From Bettongia penicillata ogilbyi (lineage: Eukaryota > Chordata > Mammalia > Diprotodontia > Potoroidae): DNA of 64,000 nucleotides. Location of the stretch: the NCBI GenBank assembly GCA_023548195.1, contig JAJHZJ010000336.1, forward strand, positions 2,584,704 through 2,648,703, written 5' to 3'. The notes under the pieces were generated by a model that had not been told where the DNA came from, did not search any database, and saw only the letters and a list, made by a program, of their open reading frames with translations. This document shows positions 26,590-40,434 of the stretch, piece after piece. The translations under genes and the position numbers were made by a program. Position 1 is the first letter of the stretch; each line of letters starts with the position of its first letter.

Positions 26590-26800
26590 TTTTTAATGTT
26601 TTTCTATTGTTTCTTTACATTAATGAATGAATCACAGTTTATTTAACCATTCTCTTGTTTTTGAGAATTAGGTTCTTCAAATTTTTTCCTATTGAATATG
26701 GTGTTACTAAGAAAGGCTCTTTGGACAAAACCTTTTAAAAATTCTCCCTGTAACTCATACGTATATTTTTTATGAATCGGGTATATTCCCAACAATGAAT
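26590..26800 (-). repeat. Old L1-like fragment, antisense
   Basis: 'cagtttatttaaccattctc', 'ttcctattgaatatggtgtt' and 'cgggtatattcccaacaatg' fit a decayed L1 3' region. Confidence 0.4.
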
Positions 26801-26859
26801 TAAGTCAAAGTATAAGATAAGTTTTCTAACATGTTGTTTATTTCCATGTTGCTTTCTTT

Positions 26860-26963
26860 TTTCCTTCTTTTCAAATTTAATTTTTTTTGTTATGTTTTAA
26901 GTTCCAAACTGTCTCCCTCCCTCTCCACTCTGCACCTAGAGAAGGCCACTACTTGTCTTTCTT

Positions 26964-27009
<46 letters not shown>

Positions 27010-27390
27010 GCACACACACACACACAATGTATGAATATAAATATATATACATAAAACTATACGTGCATACTTCTGTTCGTTGCTCCTTTCTCTGGAGCTA
27101 GGTAACATCTTCCTTCATTAGGTGCTTTGTATCTGATTTGAGATTTGTAACGCTCAGTGTAACTTGGTTGTTGAGTTACTCTTTGAGCAGTAATGCTGTT
27201 ACTACACGTAGCATTCTCCTGGTTCCGCTCATTTCACTCTTCGTGATTCATGCAAGTCTTTTCCTGTTTTTCTAAAATTAGCCTCGTCCTTTCTTACAAC
27301 ACAGTAGTGTGCACTACAGCTTGTTTAGCTACAATTTCTAGTTTTTTGCCACCACAAAGAGAGCCATTATACATATTTCAGAACATAGTC
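26860..27390 (-). repeat. L1 3' fragment, antisense, with CT/CA microsatellite
   Basis: The 3' end 'gttccaaactgtctccctcc', then 'tcctggttccgctcatttca', 'cttgtttagctacaatttct' and 'gccaccacaaagagagccat' follow the order seen in the L1 fragment at 16775. The microsatellite at 26967-27026 lies inside it. Confidence 0.65.
26967..27026 (+). repeat. (CT)n(CA)n compound microsatellite
   Basis: About 20 CT units followed by about 8 CA units. Confidence 0.95.
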
Positions 27391-28867
27391 CATGTTAATT
27401 TAATTAAACAATTAAAAGTTGTCCTGAAGTGGAATGAGCTACTTTGGAAATTAGTGAGTTTCTTGTTGTTGGAGGTTTTCAAAAGAGGCTGATATTACAA
27501 TGATGAAGAAGGGATATGCTTTAGTTTGGGATTGATTAGTGGTCTTGCAGCCTTTTTCACATATGAGGTTTTCTTTTAATATAAAAAAGCCTCATGGACT
27601 TTTGTTGGTAAGTTGTAATATATCTGTTATTTGAGAAAATACATGACTAGATATGGACCCTTTGAAAATGACATCTGAAAACCTTACCAAACTCTAAGAT
27701 ACTTCATATAGGAATGATTACTGACTTGGCATGCTGACTTAATATCCTTTGGCAAGTGTGAGGTCAGCTCAAGGCCCAACCTATCTGATGTTTTCAGTCT
27801 AGTAGGAAATCTCCCAAAGGTAAGCACAGTGTAAAAAAGTAGCCTAAACAACCAAAGTGGGTCAGCATCTTCAAAGAAGCCCAGGAAAGGCCTTGAGGCA
27901 CCTTGGCCATTACTTATTTCTCTTGCTGCCTAAAAAATGTAAAAATTGCAGTTTACCTCTCAGGTCAAAGTATGTTGTCCTCTTCTTTATTTTTAAGTTT
28001 TGCATTGCTACACTTCCAGTAAAAGGTAACGAATATTAGATGAGATATTGAAAGTATTCTGCTTTTTGTGGATTTTGTCAGATTGCTATTTCGGGATTCA
28101 TAGAAATGTACATAATTAACTTCTAAGGGGAAACAAATGCATCTTTTAAGAAAAAATTTATTGTATCTTAATTTGCTACCCTATTTCCCATCAAAAGAGG
28201 CTTTGTTTTCTTTTACCAAAATGGAATACAATAGATAAGTTGGCATATTTAAACAAAATTGAGTAAACTGTTAGATTAAAAGCAACCGAAAATACCTGAG
28301 GACATAACATCCGAGAGAAAGGCGAAGGAGTGTGAAGGGATTGAGAAGTTATATCTGGTGCTAGATTCCCAGTTTATTTTTTTTTTTAAGTCCATCTGTG
28401 AAGGGGACTAACATGTCACTTGTGCTTGTGATGAATAACTTCACAAAGCTGATAAGGTAATAATTATGTAGTGTGACTGTTAGGTAATCAAGCTATAAAA
28501 AAATCCCCAACATATTAGAATTTATACATCCAAATAAACCCATCCCTCAAAAAAGAAGTTTCAATATTATTTTTTGAGTGACAGCATCGTGCGAATAAAT
28601 GTAAAAGCCATCCAAGGTGACTCTGAACACAAGGTGACACATACTGTTCAAGTATGTGCAAGTCATTCAACCACTCTGACCTTCAGTTTCCACCTATGTA
28701 AAAAGGGCTCTTGCATTTCCTACCTTTAGGGTCAGTTTGGGGTAAGTTTTTTTTTTTTTCATAAAACTTAAAGGATTTGGCAAGTATGAATTATTGTTTT
28801 GAAACAATATTTACTTAGTGTACTGTAAATCATGGTATATTGGTTTAAAAAAATCAGTTATCTAAGT

Positions 28868-28920
28868 AGTCCATCAACAAGCTTTATTAAATGCCTGCAA
28901 CGTGCCAGGCACTGTGATCT
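28868..28920 (+). repeat. Unnamed old repeat, short 5' fragment
   Basis: 'atcaacaagctttattaaat' and 'cgtgccaggcactgtgatc' match the start of the family at 245 and 38310. Confidence 0.5.
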
Positions 28921-29044
28921 TTGTCATTTTTTAATTCATCTCTCAATTTTTTAGTTTTGGAGTAGTTTGTTTTTTAGAATGATAATTATATTTTGCAATG
29001 TATTCAATAGTGTTTTAAATAATTAGACTTCATTAAATAACTTG

Positions 29045-29150
29045 CCCAGGGTCCCACAACTAGTAAGCATCTGAGGCCAGAAGTGAGTTCGGGTTTTCCT
29101 GACTACAAGCCTAGCACAGTAGCTGTTGTGCCACTTAGATGCCCAGTGAT
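29045..29150 (-). repeat. MAR1/MIR-type SINE fragment, antisense
   Basis: 'gcccagggtcccacaactag', 'taagcatctgaggccagaag' and 'gttgtgccacttagatgccc' are the reverse complement of a MAR1 5' half. Confidence 0.75.
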
Positions 29151-29914
29151 GGTTTTTACCTGCTTTAATATTGTCTTTTGTTATGCTTTTATCTTCCATG
29201 TTTGTATTGTAATTTCCTTGACCCAACATGCTACTCTCCATATTTAAAAAAAAAAACAACCAAACTTTTTAAACAAGAACACTGATGCTTTTTAGGAATT
29301 GGCTCTTTTATTCAGGATTTAGTTTTATCTTTTTATGCAAGTTATTGCTAATTGAATGCTCTTCTGCTCTATTACATTTGTCTCTAAATGTGTGGAAAGT
29401 GTTCAAGCAGTAGCTTGGGGATTATTTGAAACCATCTTTGAAGTAAGTATACATTCTTCTATACATAGTACGTGCACTTTTGCTGTTGTCAAAATTCAGT
29501 CATATTTAGAAATCCAGATAAAAATCTTTTCTGAAATTAAAGCACAGAATTTCTGTATGGCAGGATTTAAAAAAAAAAAACTAGTAAAGGGATTGAAAGG
29601 CAAAATGCCAATTTAGTGTGATCAGTTTTTAAAAAGGGCAAAACCTTAGAAGCTCAATATTGTCATCCCACAGTTTATTGTTAGTCATAGAATCAAAGAA
29701 AGAAAACTATTTCTTGGTAGCCAATGAAAAATTTTTACTACTTATACTTCCCCTCATTTATTTGAGAAGGGTAACCATCATACCCCTTTGTCTGTTAGCC
29801 TTTTCTTAATCATTTGACATTAAAATCCTTTGGAAATACTGAATTATCTTTTTAAAATTAGGTTACTGTAGTTCTTTAATGTCTTTCATTTTTTTCTTTA
29901 TTGGATCATAGGTT

Positions 29915-30090
29915 TGTGGATTTAGAGTTGAAGGGACCTTAGAAATTATCTAGTCCATCCCCTTATTTTTACAGATGAAAAAACTCAGACAAATTCAGTG
30001 ACTTCCCCAAGATCATCCATGTAGTCAAGTGACAGAACTGGGATTCACACCTCAAGCCCATATCCTTGGACTACAAACCCCAGGACATTT
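29915..30090 (-). repeat. MIR-type SINE, antisense
   Basis: 'agagttgaagggaccttaga', 'ttacagatgaaaaaactcag' and 'ccccaagatcatccatgtag' are in reverse-complement MIR order. Confidence 0.7.
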
Positions 30091-32104
30091 TTCTATTTTC
30101 TACTTTTTTCCAGGCAATTGTAAACTACTTTTGTTCTTGTAACTAAATAAAGTGTTTAAGTGAATTTTCTTATACCTGCTTGAAAAGATTAATAAAAATA
30201 TGGAATGGGAGCTGTTTGTAAGTAGCAATAATTCAGTACTCAAGAAGATCAACGTCTTGAGAAAGAAGTTAGTTATTTGTAATGTGGAATACTAAATATT
30301 GAAAAGCTATAATTTGTTTCCAAGTTCTTTAACTCTCTTTGTATTCTCTCGGTGTCTTCCAGTAACCTTTACTTTTTTCAGTGTTGTATCAGTGTATAGC
30401 ATAGTTTTTCAGGGCATTTCAAAATTAGGAAAAATTGCTTAAGAAATATGGCTTTCCCTTCTACTGGGTATGTAGCCACCTTCCATTCATATTTACGAAT
30501 TTATCTAACTGCCAACTACTAATTCATGGAACCATATTCAACATCCAAGCTTATCATTACTCATGAATAAAGTAGCATGTGATTTAAAAAAACTCTTCAG
30601 CAAAATTAAATTTATCCTATTGCTTTTCCTTGTATCTCACTGAAAACTTTCCAGATGCATTTTAAAATTAAAATAATTTTAATACCCTGGCTTTCCTTTA
30701 TTCTTTTTCTTTTACATGCTTATAGAGTTTCTTATTATTTGTTTTGGGGATCATGGCCATTGAAGGGCTGAGTAATTATAATGGAGTCAAACTGTTTAGC
30801 AAAAAAGCTTTAGGTAAAGCCTTGGGGATCAAACTTGATATGTCAACGATCAACGACCGTGTGAAGAGTTACTTGGAAAGGCTGTGGAAGGGTGAGATTT
30901 TGAGAAAGATGTGGTGGTGCCCATTATTACTATCATTTTAAACATTTATTTTTTGGGGGCAGTCATGTGAAAGGATTAGTCTATAGTTATTCAAATTGTT
31001 ATTGCATTACTGCAGGTGATTGAATCAAAGTGACCTTCCAGCTCTTTAAGTTTTATATTTCTTTGCTATGATTTTCTTTCATTTCCTTGGGATGCATGTT
31101 TTAGCAGCAACATTTTCAAGGATACTTTGTGGTTATTGAAACGTGAGTACCTCTTTTGGATTTCCACTTGCATTGCTTTCTGTTTTCTTCAAGACTTTTC
31201 TTAAATGGTCAGGAATTCAGTAAGTTTTAACTGTCATAGCACTCCAGGATGTTAGTTATAACTGTGTGCTAGCTCATCTATACCAATCCCTTTACCATTT
31301 TAGTCAAACATTTCACATTTTTTAAGTTTCTGTTGCATTTTTAAGAATCTAACAGCAATTTCAAATCTTAATTTCTGAATTTTATTATTAGTTGAAAAAC
31401 AGTGTTAATTACATTAGTGATTTTAGTTTGTCAGTTTTGCTTATTAAAACAGTGCTAATGTATTGTGCTGTTTTGGTTCATCAAAAAGATCTCTGTGTTA
31501 GAGAAGTTTGTTTTTTAAAAAGGTAAATCCAATATTTATATTTAATTTGAAAAAATATTCATTTTAAATTTTCCCTTGTGCTTCACTTAAGCATGACATT
31601 CATTTACTAGTTAGTTTCATTAATGTGTTCTGCAACTTTTCATACTTTCTTGAATGTTGTGGTGTCATGACAGACACCTTTGATGATCTGATTTTTGTTA
31701 TTCTGATCCCAGTGAATTAATATTAATCTGGTTATTAAGAACCAGTATGTTCCAATGTAGCATAACATCTTCAATCTGATTCTTTAATGCTATAAATTTC
31801 TCCAAAAATAAATTTGTGATGTCTTTTTAATAATTTAAAGTGGAGTGTTATAAAATCAGAATTAGAAATTACTGTTCTAGGTCTGTTTAGTGTATTCTGT
31901 ATTGATAGAGAATGAAACCTGTTCATGTTGAAAACATTTTTTTAAAAGATGAGCTAAGACAGGGAACAGTAAATACTTCATGAAAAATGTGTATTTTAAA
32001 AACCCATAGCTGGGTCCTAACCTACATTTAGTATACCTTTGAATCTCTAGAACAGATATATACAGTCCAATAACTATACTAATGAGTCGGGTTTTTTTGT
32101 GCTT

Positions 32105-32285
32105 CATTCCATGATCAGATATTTTTTCAGCACTTGCCATGGGCTAGGTCCTGGAGAGACAAAGACATAATTCCTACCTTCATGTAATTTAAAGTCTAGT
32201 ATAGATTTTGAAAAAAGATGCATTGGTAGAGTTTGAAAGTGCAGTGAGAGGTGCAAAGACCTGGAGATCATTTGTTGAAACAAAT
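32105..32285 (+). repeat. Unnamed old repeat, fragment
   Basis: 'ttttcagcacttgccatggg', 'taggtcctggagagacaaag' and 'aggtgcaaagacctggagat' parallel landmarks in the 38310 copy. Confidence 0.45.
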
Positions 32286-33957
32286 TCCTTAAAACACAAG
32301 TCATCGTATTTGTTCTCTTTTACTTTTCCACTGGGCATCTGATTCCTTCTCAGCAAGATGTTTGGATGAGCCCAAGCATAGGGTTTGTGTATCTAAGCAC
32401 ACCTAAGAACACACAGGTGCGAGGTTTACCTGGTCAAGGGTTTCTTGGAAGAAGATAAGCTTGTTCTTCTGAGGAGTTCATGTGGCTATAGTAATTGTAA
32501 GAACCAGTATAGTTAAATGTATCATGTTTTCAACTTGTATTTTCTAACTAGAATAGGAATTGAGCACTTTAACTTTGCATGTATAAACTTAATCACTGTC
32601 AAATATAATGCAATAAAATAATTCCTTAATATAATTAGTTACCAAATAGAGAAACAAAACAGACCAGTTTGATGTTATTGTTCAAATTTTGTTTAATGCT
32701 TGCAAGTACAAAGCCACTAATATATCCTATCCCTTTCATTTTACTTCTAGCATAATCTTGTTCCCTTCCATGGTGAACATCCTATAAACCCAGAATTTAA
32801 GAGTTTAAGAGAAGCCTCAAGGTCATCTAGAATATCCTGTTCATGAAAGGAAAGGAACACTAAAAACTTAAAATTTACAAGAGGAAAGTGCCCAGTGACA
32901 GAATTGGGCCTTGAGTGAAATTTCTTTTTTACTCATCAAGCTCTACAGCAAATAGTATTTACAAATACAAGCCACTCAAATCCATTCATTTTCTATTTTA
33001 AGCTTAGGCATCTGGACAGACTATGCCAGTTTTATCTTCGCATACCAAGGGTATGAAATTGTGGTGGGGAGAAGCCGGGGCAAGTTGATATGTGTTTCCT
33101 TTATAGGTTACCAGTTTAAATGTTGACTTTGAAGCAAAAAGACAGTGTATTCTAGTTTGCTATTATGTCCTTTGAAGTTATCTTTTTTTCAGAAGATACA
33201 GTATGATAATTAGTATGATAACTCTTACAGGCTACATTCAGTCCTTGTCATGTAAAAATTTTTTTAATGTGATAAGACAAATGAAAGGAGTTTCTTTCCA
33301 TCTGTCTATCTTTTGACTTAATATTTCAGGACCAGGCCTGGAGTGTGTTGCAGATTCAGGGTACAAGAAAGTAAACAGAGCCTACACTATCTTCTACACC
33401 TGTATTTTGGAATATCTGATAAGGCTAATTTTAGCAATTGCAAGCCGGAGGATGTTTACACCAGGATGGCAGCGGCTCCAGTAAACACCCAGTGCCCAGA
33501 TGGTGCCTCCCTGTCCCGGCCCATCACAACAGTTTTAAAACCAGCTTGGTTTTTTTGTTTGTTTTTTTAACAGGGGAGCCAGTGTAACTCCTTCAAGACT
33601 GGAGTGACACTCTGCATCTGCGCCTGCCTCATGTGAGTTATCATTTTGGCAGCAGCACTTTGCCTAGGCTCAAACCTCTATAGAGGTTTGCCTTTTCTTT
33701 TTCAGGAAGCCTATAAAACTACTACACAGTATGTCTTGGCAGCAAAGGTAAAAAGTGCATGAGGGTTCCAAACTTCCCTGCACAACTTCCTGCTCATTTC
33801 AAGGGGGCTTTCTCTTCCAACACAGGTCCTGCCTGTCTGTGTAGTTGGTGACTACTCCCAACAGTCTGAGGGTTCCCCTCTGCGGATTTAGTTGATTTTT
33901 GTAGTTCTTTTTTCCCCAGGTAAATTATAGGAGAAGCAGTATCTTTAATATTAAAAA

Positions 33958-34016
33958 TATCTCTAAGTGCTATCAGTAATTATAGAACCAACAGTATCTC
34001 TAAGTGCTATCAGTAA
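33958..34016 (+). repeat. Local duplication of a 21-bp segment
   Basis: 'atctctaagtgctatcagta' occurs at about 33959 and again at about 33996. Confidence 0.85.
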
Positions 34017-35029
34017 CTTCAGCTTTCAAAGCTTTGGCTGTTCTCTTTATAGTGGAGTTATATAACCTGAGAACACTGTGTGCTGCTGTAGTAGCAGAAA
34101 CATTTCTCTGTTTTAGAACTTGAGGCCCTGAAAACAACTTGTCCTTTTGTCTTTGGGATGTGGGCCCATTGGGGTAGGCCTGAGGACCCTCTTTAAAGAA
34201 GAAATAAATGAGTGGGGAATCTGTGATGATTATATTTAGCTTCAGGCCTTGGGCTGCTCTGTGGAGGCACAAAAAGGTCAGACCTAACAATTGGGCTGGA
34301 GGCTGTACACTATTTACTTGCCCCTAGCCTGTAAGAAGAGTCAGAAATTTGAGCCCCTACAGCTGTGCAGAAGCATACATCCCTGCAGTCCAAGCATGGC
34401 AAGCCTTGAATAGGTGGCATTGCCGGTGCCCTCCAAATGGCTGTCTGTCTTCCCAGGGACTGGGATGAGACGGGATTTAAAAATACTTTTAGGAAGGGGT
34501 TTAAGTGTATATTTACTTTGTTTCAGGAGTAAAGGGTTTTTTATTAGCACATTCCTGCAACCAGGATAGTAGATTGTGATTTAAGTATATTCTCTCTGAA
34601 AGTAGTGACAGAAGGATTAAACCCCTTCCTGTGCTCTGTATCGCTAGACTTGGAGCATATTCCTCCTTCACCCTTCTTGCCCCAAAGCACATTTACACTG
34701 TGTGTTTCTCAAGGAGACAGTTTAATGACTGGGTAGTCATATTACTGAAATGACTATCTGGGTTACTTGTGAGGAAATGTCAGTAGCTTGTAGTTCATAC
34801 TGATTAATATAGCGCTTGTTGAAATCAAAGAGTTGTCAAGATGGAACTTGGACTTTCTACACTCAGAATCCATTCCCACCTGTGACTAATTAAAGTAGCG
34901 TTTACTTTGGACAGCGTTAGAGTAATTGGAGAGCTGTGTGTTTTCATCACCAGGGATTTAATCTGATGTCTCCACTGCGATAGCCTTGTGCAGTCTAGAA
35001 ATCCTTGTATGGCAATAGTGGACTTCACT

Positions 35030-35230
35030 GGAAAGACCACTTGATATGGAAATCAGGACAGCTGGATTCTAGTGCCAGCTCTGTTCTTTACTTACTTTGT
35101 GACTTTGGGTCAATAATTTACCATCTCTGAATTTCATTTTTCCCAGCTACAAAATGGGGAAACTATCATGTGTCCCTTTGAAGTATGTTGAGTTGGATTG
35201 GGAAAAAAGGGTCTATATAAATTTAAGGCA
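35030..35230 (+). repeat. MIR-type SINE
   Basis: 'ggaaatcaggacagctggat', 'tttgtgactttgggtcaata' and 'ctacaaaatggggaaactat' are in MIR order. Confidence 0.6.
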
Positions 35231-37421
35231 TTTCTATCAAATAACTTTTTCAGGAAAAATTCTCAGATAGAAAAAAATTACCTTTATGACCAAACCATTC
35301 TTTTATAAAGTGCACAATGCTTTTCTTCCAAGTGTTTCTAGGAATTGTGTTTTTAAAATTATGGTTTGAAGATGTGAGGATATCTTGTTTTGAAATCTTT
35401 AAGGGAAGTTATTGGTTCTTATTCTAAATATCTCAAGAAGGGTCTAGGTTTTAATCAATAATCATTCCATCACTGTATACTTACCCAGCTCCTTAATTTA
35501 GAAACTCTAGAGGTTATTTAGACCGTAAATAAATATGATCAGTGATAAGATTAGTTTGTTTTTCCTGGGGAGTTTTGAGGTATATACAATAATTTATGAA
35601 AGCAGTAGTTGAAAAAAATTTAAGATAGGTCAAATCCAAGTAAAATGAACCCCAAAGCATTGCATAATTAAAAAAAAAATCTGCATTGGAGTTTTGTTGT
35701 ATCAAAATAGTTTATTAAAAAAAAAATGGGTTGTGGACCAGAGGATTTTTCTTTTGTAGAAATGTTGCAATGAGATTTGTTATAATGGGATTTGGTCCAT
35801 ATTAGGGATGGTGGGAGTTGGGGAGGGATGCTTTATAATATTAAAACAGTTCTCTAAGAGTTAGATCAGTTAGTGGTTTCCTGGTACCTTTGACATTGGA
35901 GAGGGTAAATATATTCTAAAGATTGTAAGGCAAGAGAATCTAACCCAAAATGTCAGTCTAACCTACCCAGTACCACATAGAGGGCTTCAAAAGTTTGGCT
36001 TATAGTCAGGGTAAAACAAATCTCAGAATGTCTTACAAGTGATAGCAGATAGTGGAGTACTAGTGGAGTACTTTCTGCCGTCTGGTAGATACAAAAGGAG
36101 TCTAGTAAGTAGTCTCCCCTCTTATTGCCACTTTGGAGAAGGGAGAGACCCAAGATCTATATAAAAGTTTGACTTTGCATTTTTTCAATGGATAAATAAG
36201 AGAACATTTTTTACTCTAGTATGACTTTTGAGGTAGGGGGAGGGAAAAAGAGGGAGATAATTTAAAATTTCATTATAAAGAAACAGAATAAACAGAACTG
36301 AAAAATTGGTCAGGAGAGTAGGATGAAATAATGTAATAGTAATCGAAAGCAACATGTGATCAACAGTAACATAAGTAGTGGCATCATGAGACTACATAGT
36401 TATTTTACTTTCCTCATACCTACTTAGCAAACTGACAGATTTATGTGCTTATTGATATCCTTTCCATTAATCTGTTTCTTCAAGCGCTTTATGAGGGGAA
36501 TAATTTGTTGTACCTTCTCATCCCCTTGGACCATCATTGTATCATGACATCACCTCCTTTCATTGATTATTTTTTTAAGTTTACATGACCATGGGAAATC
36601 CAACTTTCCTACTTTTTCTTACTGTATCAAACTATCAGTGTTGCTCTCAATTTGCAAAAATTAGACTGCATTTCTTATCATGGTTTATGAAAGGATATCT
36701 CATACATTTTATCATTTGTTGACTACTTGCTTGTCTGACTCTACTATTTATATGATGGAGTGATAACCTGCTTAAACATCTAATTTGGAGGAGAGCTATT
36801 TAAAGGAACAGCATTTTCTGTGTAATGAACTGAAGCCTTTTTCTAATGAAATTTTGATAGATTTAACATTGTAACAGCTGATTAACAAATGTATATTCTG
36901 TCTAGCAAATGCAGTTGAACATATTGGTGGAAAGTGAAGGTAAAACCAACACCAAGCCAATGATAAAATCATGGAAGGATTCTGGTCACACCACATGTGT
37001 AATGAAGCCTTCACTGTTTATAAATCTCCAGCCTGATTCCATCAGTAGTATTCTTTTGGAGAATATTAGCCATACAAATAGCCATACAATTTAGATTTTA
37101 TACCTTGATAACATGGGGTTAGGAAGGGAGAAGGTAGGTAGAAGAAGAAATGATCTTTGGCATACATTTCCTCTGAGATAAGGAATTCTCTTGGGCTTTT
37201 GGAAGTTTCTTTTGGTATTAAAATAGCAGCTGCAGGGGTGAGCTGCATCTTTACAATTTCATAACAATTCCCATATCACAGTGTGCATGAGCACAATGGA
37301 ACTTGAATTGAAAGAACAAAAATGACATTCTTGGTGGGGGGAAGTATGGTAAGATAAGAGAAAAGATAACTTTTGTTTGCCTTCTGTCTTAATTGACTGT
37401 TCATTTACGTTGACTAATTAA

Positions 37422-37559
<138 letters not shown>

Positions 37560-38309
37560 TAATTGTAAATGGCATTGGGATAGGACTGGCATCACCAATG
37601 AGAGAAATGATTATCAAATAACAAATTATTGGGGAGATCCAGGATTTTTTCTCTCCCTCATTTGCGGATTAAGTCAGAGTTTAGTTCTCTGAAGGGCAGG
37701 GTGGATAAAGAGATGAAGTTTTGGAGTTGTTGTGTTCCCAATTAAGAAATCTTGCAAAGAATTTAATCTAAGGTGAATTCTGATACATCTAGTATCTATT
37801 GTGATAGGTTTGGACTGGGGGGGGCGTAGATCCTTTGTCTAGATCATCTGAGGGTGGGGGTGGTCTAGGAGCAAGAGTGATCCGTTAGTCACATCCTACA
37901 GCCCCTAATTAGAATAGGTCCACCTCTCCTTACAATATTCACTTTTCTCATTGTTAACCAGTCAGAGTTGATTGCTACTCAGGAACACCTACTTTTCCAA
38001 GGGCATATAAATGTTGATTGGGTTCCATAAGGAGTCTTTGGCATTCGAGAGTGCCACTGACCCCTTTTATTAAATATCTGCTAGCATAATTAATAATATG
38101 ATTAATTATCCAGAATCTATGTCTCTCACACTTTTTCTGTCACCCCACCTTTTCCCCACAAAGTTAATAGCTATAAAATTATCTCTGAAAGGAGGGAAAA
38201 GATTTTTCTGGCCTGTGTTGATTAAAATTTGTCTCACAGAGTATTATATCTAGATAAAATACAATCCTTCTTGGAAATAAAGTTAAGCTGTTTTAATTCA
38301 GCTTCATCA

Positions 38310-39300
38310 GCCAAGTAACATTTATTAAGTACTTGTTGTATGCCAGGCACAAGAGGTACTTGTTATATGCAAAATCCCAGGGATAGAAAGAAACTTGGGA
38401 AATGTCCTGTTCCTTGGGGAACTTATATTCTGACAGGGGAGACAGTATGTGTGTATGTAAGTATATAGGGGATATATACAGAGTAAATACAAGGTACTTT
38501 GGGGGAGAGAGAGGCAAGGATCAGGAAAAGTTTTTCATGTAGAAGGTAAAAGGAAAGAGAGGATTCCAGGAGGTAAAGATAAGGAAGGAGTATCTTCTAG
38601 GCCTGGAAGACAGTAAGTGCAAAGGCCTCAAGGTGGGAGATGGAATGTTGTATATGAGGAACAGCAAGTAGGAAAGTATTGCTAGGCTTTACCGAACTGA
38701 TGGGAAGTTAACATCTAGGAAGCCTGGGAAGGTAGGAAGGGACCAGGTGATGAAGAGCTTTAAATGCCAAACAGAAGAGTGTATATTTGATCCCAGGGGT
38801 AATGGGGGACCACAGAAGTTTACTGAATAGGGACTGACCTGGATTGGAGTAAGGGGAAGCGCTAATGGGAATCCAGAGGTAATTAGATCTTGTACTATGG
38901 TGGTGGCTGTATGAATGGGGACAGATATGTGGAATGTCATGAAAATAGAAAAGATTTGGCAGCTATTTAGAGATGTGGAGTTGTGTGGTCCTGGGTGACT
39001 GGGGTGGTGCTACCTTCTGCATTCATAAGGAAGCTCAAAAGAAGAGAGGACTAGGGAAAAGCTCATGAGAACTCTTGTGAACATGTTGAGTATTAGGTGT
39101 CCACAGGACACCAGATCAGATCAGTCTGATCCGGTTCAAAAGGGACAATTGTTGGAGATGCAGACTTGGAGCTTAGGAGAGGATCTAGGGTTGGACATAT
39201 AGACCTGGGAGTCATCTGCACAGAGATGATAATTGAACCCCTTGGAGCTGATGGACTCACCAGTTGGGAGAGGGTATAGAGAGCAAGGGCCCAGAGACCT
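38310..39300 (+). repeat. Unnamed old mammalian interspersed repeat, copy 2 (most complete)
   Basis: It starts 'catttattaagtacttgttg' and 'tatgccaggcacaagaggta'. It passes through 'gagtaaatacaaggtacttt', 'gtgcaaaggcctcaaggtgg', 'gagctttaaatgccaaacag' and 'gattggagtaaggggaagcg', and ends about 39300. The ordered landmarks match copy 1 over about 800 bp. No long ORF is visible. Confidence 0.6.
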
Positions 39301-39344
39301 CATAACACTGGGGTAGTAATGCTGTATTTTCTTTTATCTTCTGT

Positions 39345-39480
39345 GAGGCAATCAGGGTTAAGTGACTTGCCCAGTCTTAGAAGCTAGTAAGTGTCCAGTG
39401 TCTGAGGCCAGATTGGAACTCAGGTCCTCCTGACTCCAAGGTCGATGCTCTATCTCCCCTGTACCACCTTAGCTCCCCTA
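39345..39480 (-). repeat. MAR1-type CORE-SINE fragment, antisense
   Basis: 'ggttaagtgacttgcccagt', 'gaggccagattggaactcag' and 'gtcctcctgactccaaggtc' are the reverse complement of the MAR1 5' half. Confidence 0.85.
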
Positions 39481-39757
39481 TATTTTCTAGATTTAACAGG
39501 GAGACTCAGATCTACTAACTTATTTTCATTGAATATCTAGTTATGAATCACTTCCTATGGAAGGCATCTGCTACCTGTCTTAGAAAATTTTAAAGATTTT
39601 AAGATTTTAACCTGCAGTTTTAACCAACCTGCAATATTTATGTTTTTCTGGGACATACTTGTTTGTCTCTACATTGAGACTAGGGTTCATAGCAGTGTTG
39701 TGATATGATTTTTGCTTCTATTATTTCATATTCCCTTTTTAAAAAATTTTCATATAG

Positions 39758-39853
39758 AGGACTGGTCTTCGACACACTATATGGGAATTTGCTGAAAGTT
39801 GATGCCTATGGGAACCTCCTGGTATGTGCACATGGATTTAACTTCATCAGGGG
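39758..39853 (+). CDS. NT5C2: NT5C2 exon, residues 98-130
   Basis: A 96-bp exon between acceptor CATATAG and donor GTGAGT. It completes R98 and ends two bases into codon 130. It encodes [18 protein letters not shown] followed by [15 protein letters not shown]127, which stacks on nucleotide in the effector site of cN-II structures, falls in the GFNFIRG stretch. I see no difference from the mammalian sequence as I remember it. The downstream intron is 12.1 kb and carries the nested HAL1-like cluster. Confidence 0.96.
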
Positions 39854-40143
39854 GTGAGTATCTGTGCTAGGACATTTTAGCCATCAAAGAGTCAGATAGG
39901 CCAGTGAATACTGAAAGTAATGGGCCTTTAGTAAGTGTATTTTTAACAGATAGAAGGGAAAGCTTGAGACATAAAATGACCTGAGCACCACTCCAACCCC
40001 CGCCACCAACACCTGCCCCAGGAGCATGTGGGAGTATTCAGGGGACAACCAGACTGACTGCTACAGTCACAGGTATGATGGTCTTTATCACAAGATCCTA
40101 GGGGACTTTCCCATCAAGACAGTTCAGTGTGAGGGTCAGAGGT

Positions 40144-40254
40144 TTTAAAGGGAGGGAGGAAGCTCTCCCTGAGACAGGTCTGATGGGCTACTTACCTGGC
40201 TACTTTAAAGGGAGGGAGGAAGCTCTCCCTGAGACAGGTCTGATGGGCTACTTA
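40144..40254 (+). repeat. Two tandem units of 60-bp period
   Basis: A 51-bp block (40144-40194, from 'tttaaagggagggaggaagc' to 'tgatgggctactta') is repeated exactly 60 bp later (40204-40254). I see no base difference between the blocks, so the duplication is recent or an assembly artefact. Confidence 0.95.
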
Positions 40255-40434
40255 ATCTGGGGTTCACTTAGTAAGGTACATTTCCATCATGGAGGCTTTC
40301 CGGTTTAGAAGATTCTAGACAAAAGCAAGAGGAAGAAGGCTCTAGGACTACCACAGTGTCAAAATCTGATCTTCTTTCTTGCATTATTACGATTAAATGA
40401 GAGCTGTATAAAGATGGCATTGTCTTCTGAAAGG

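Noticed and set aside
33320..33900. GC-richer block with an acceptor-like TTTTTTTAACAG, considered as a hidden exon
   Set aside because: The flanking NT5C2 exons already join without missing residues, and no translated frame matches a known protein. Could be an old repeat.
34000..34290. 96-codon minus-strand ORF
   Set aside because: No domain, no similarity to recognised repeats, inside an intron; consistent with chance.
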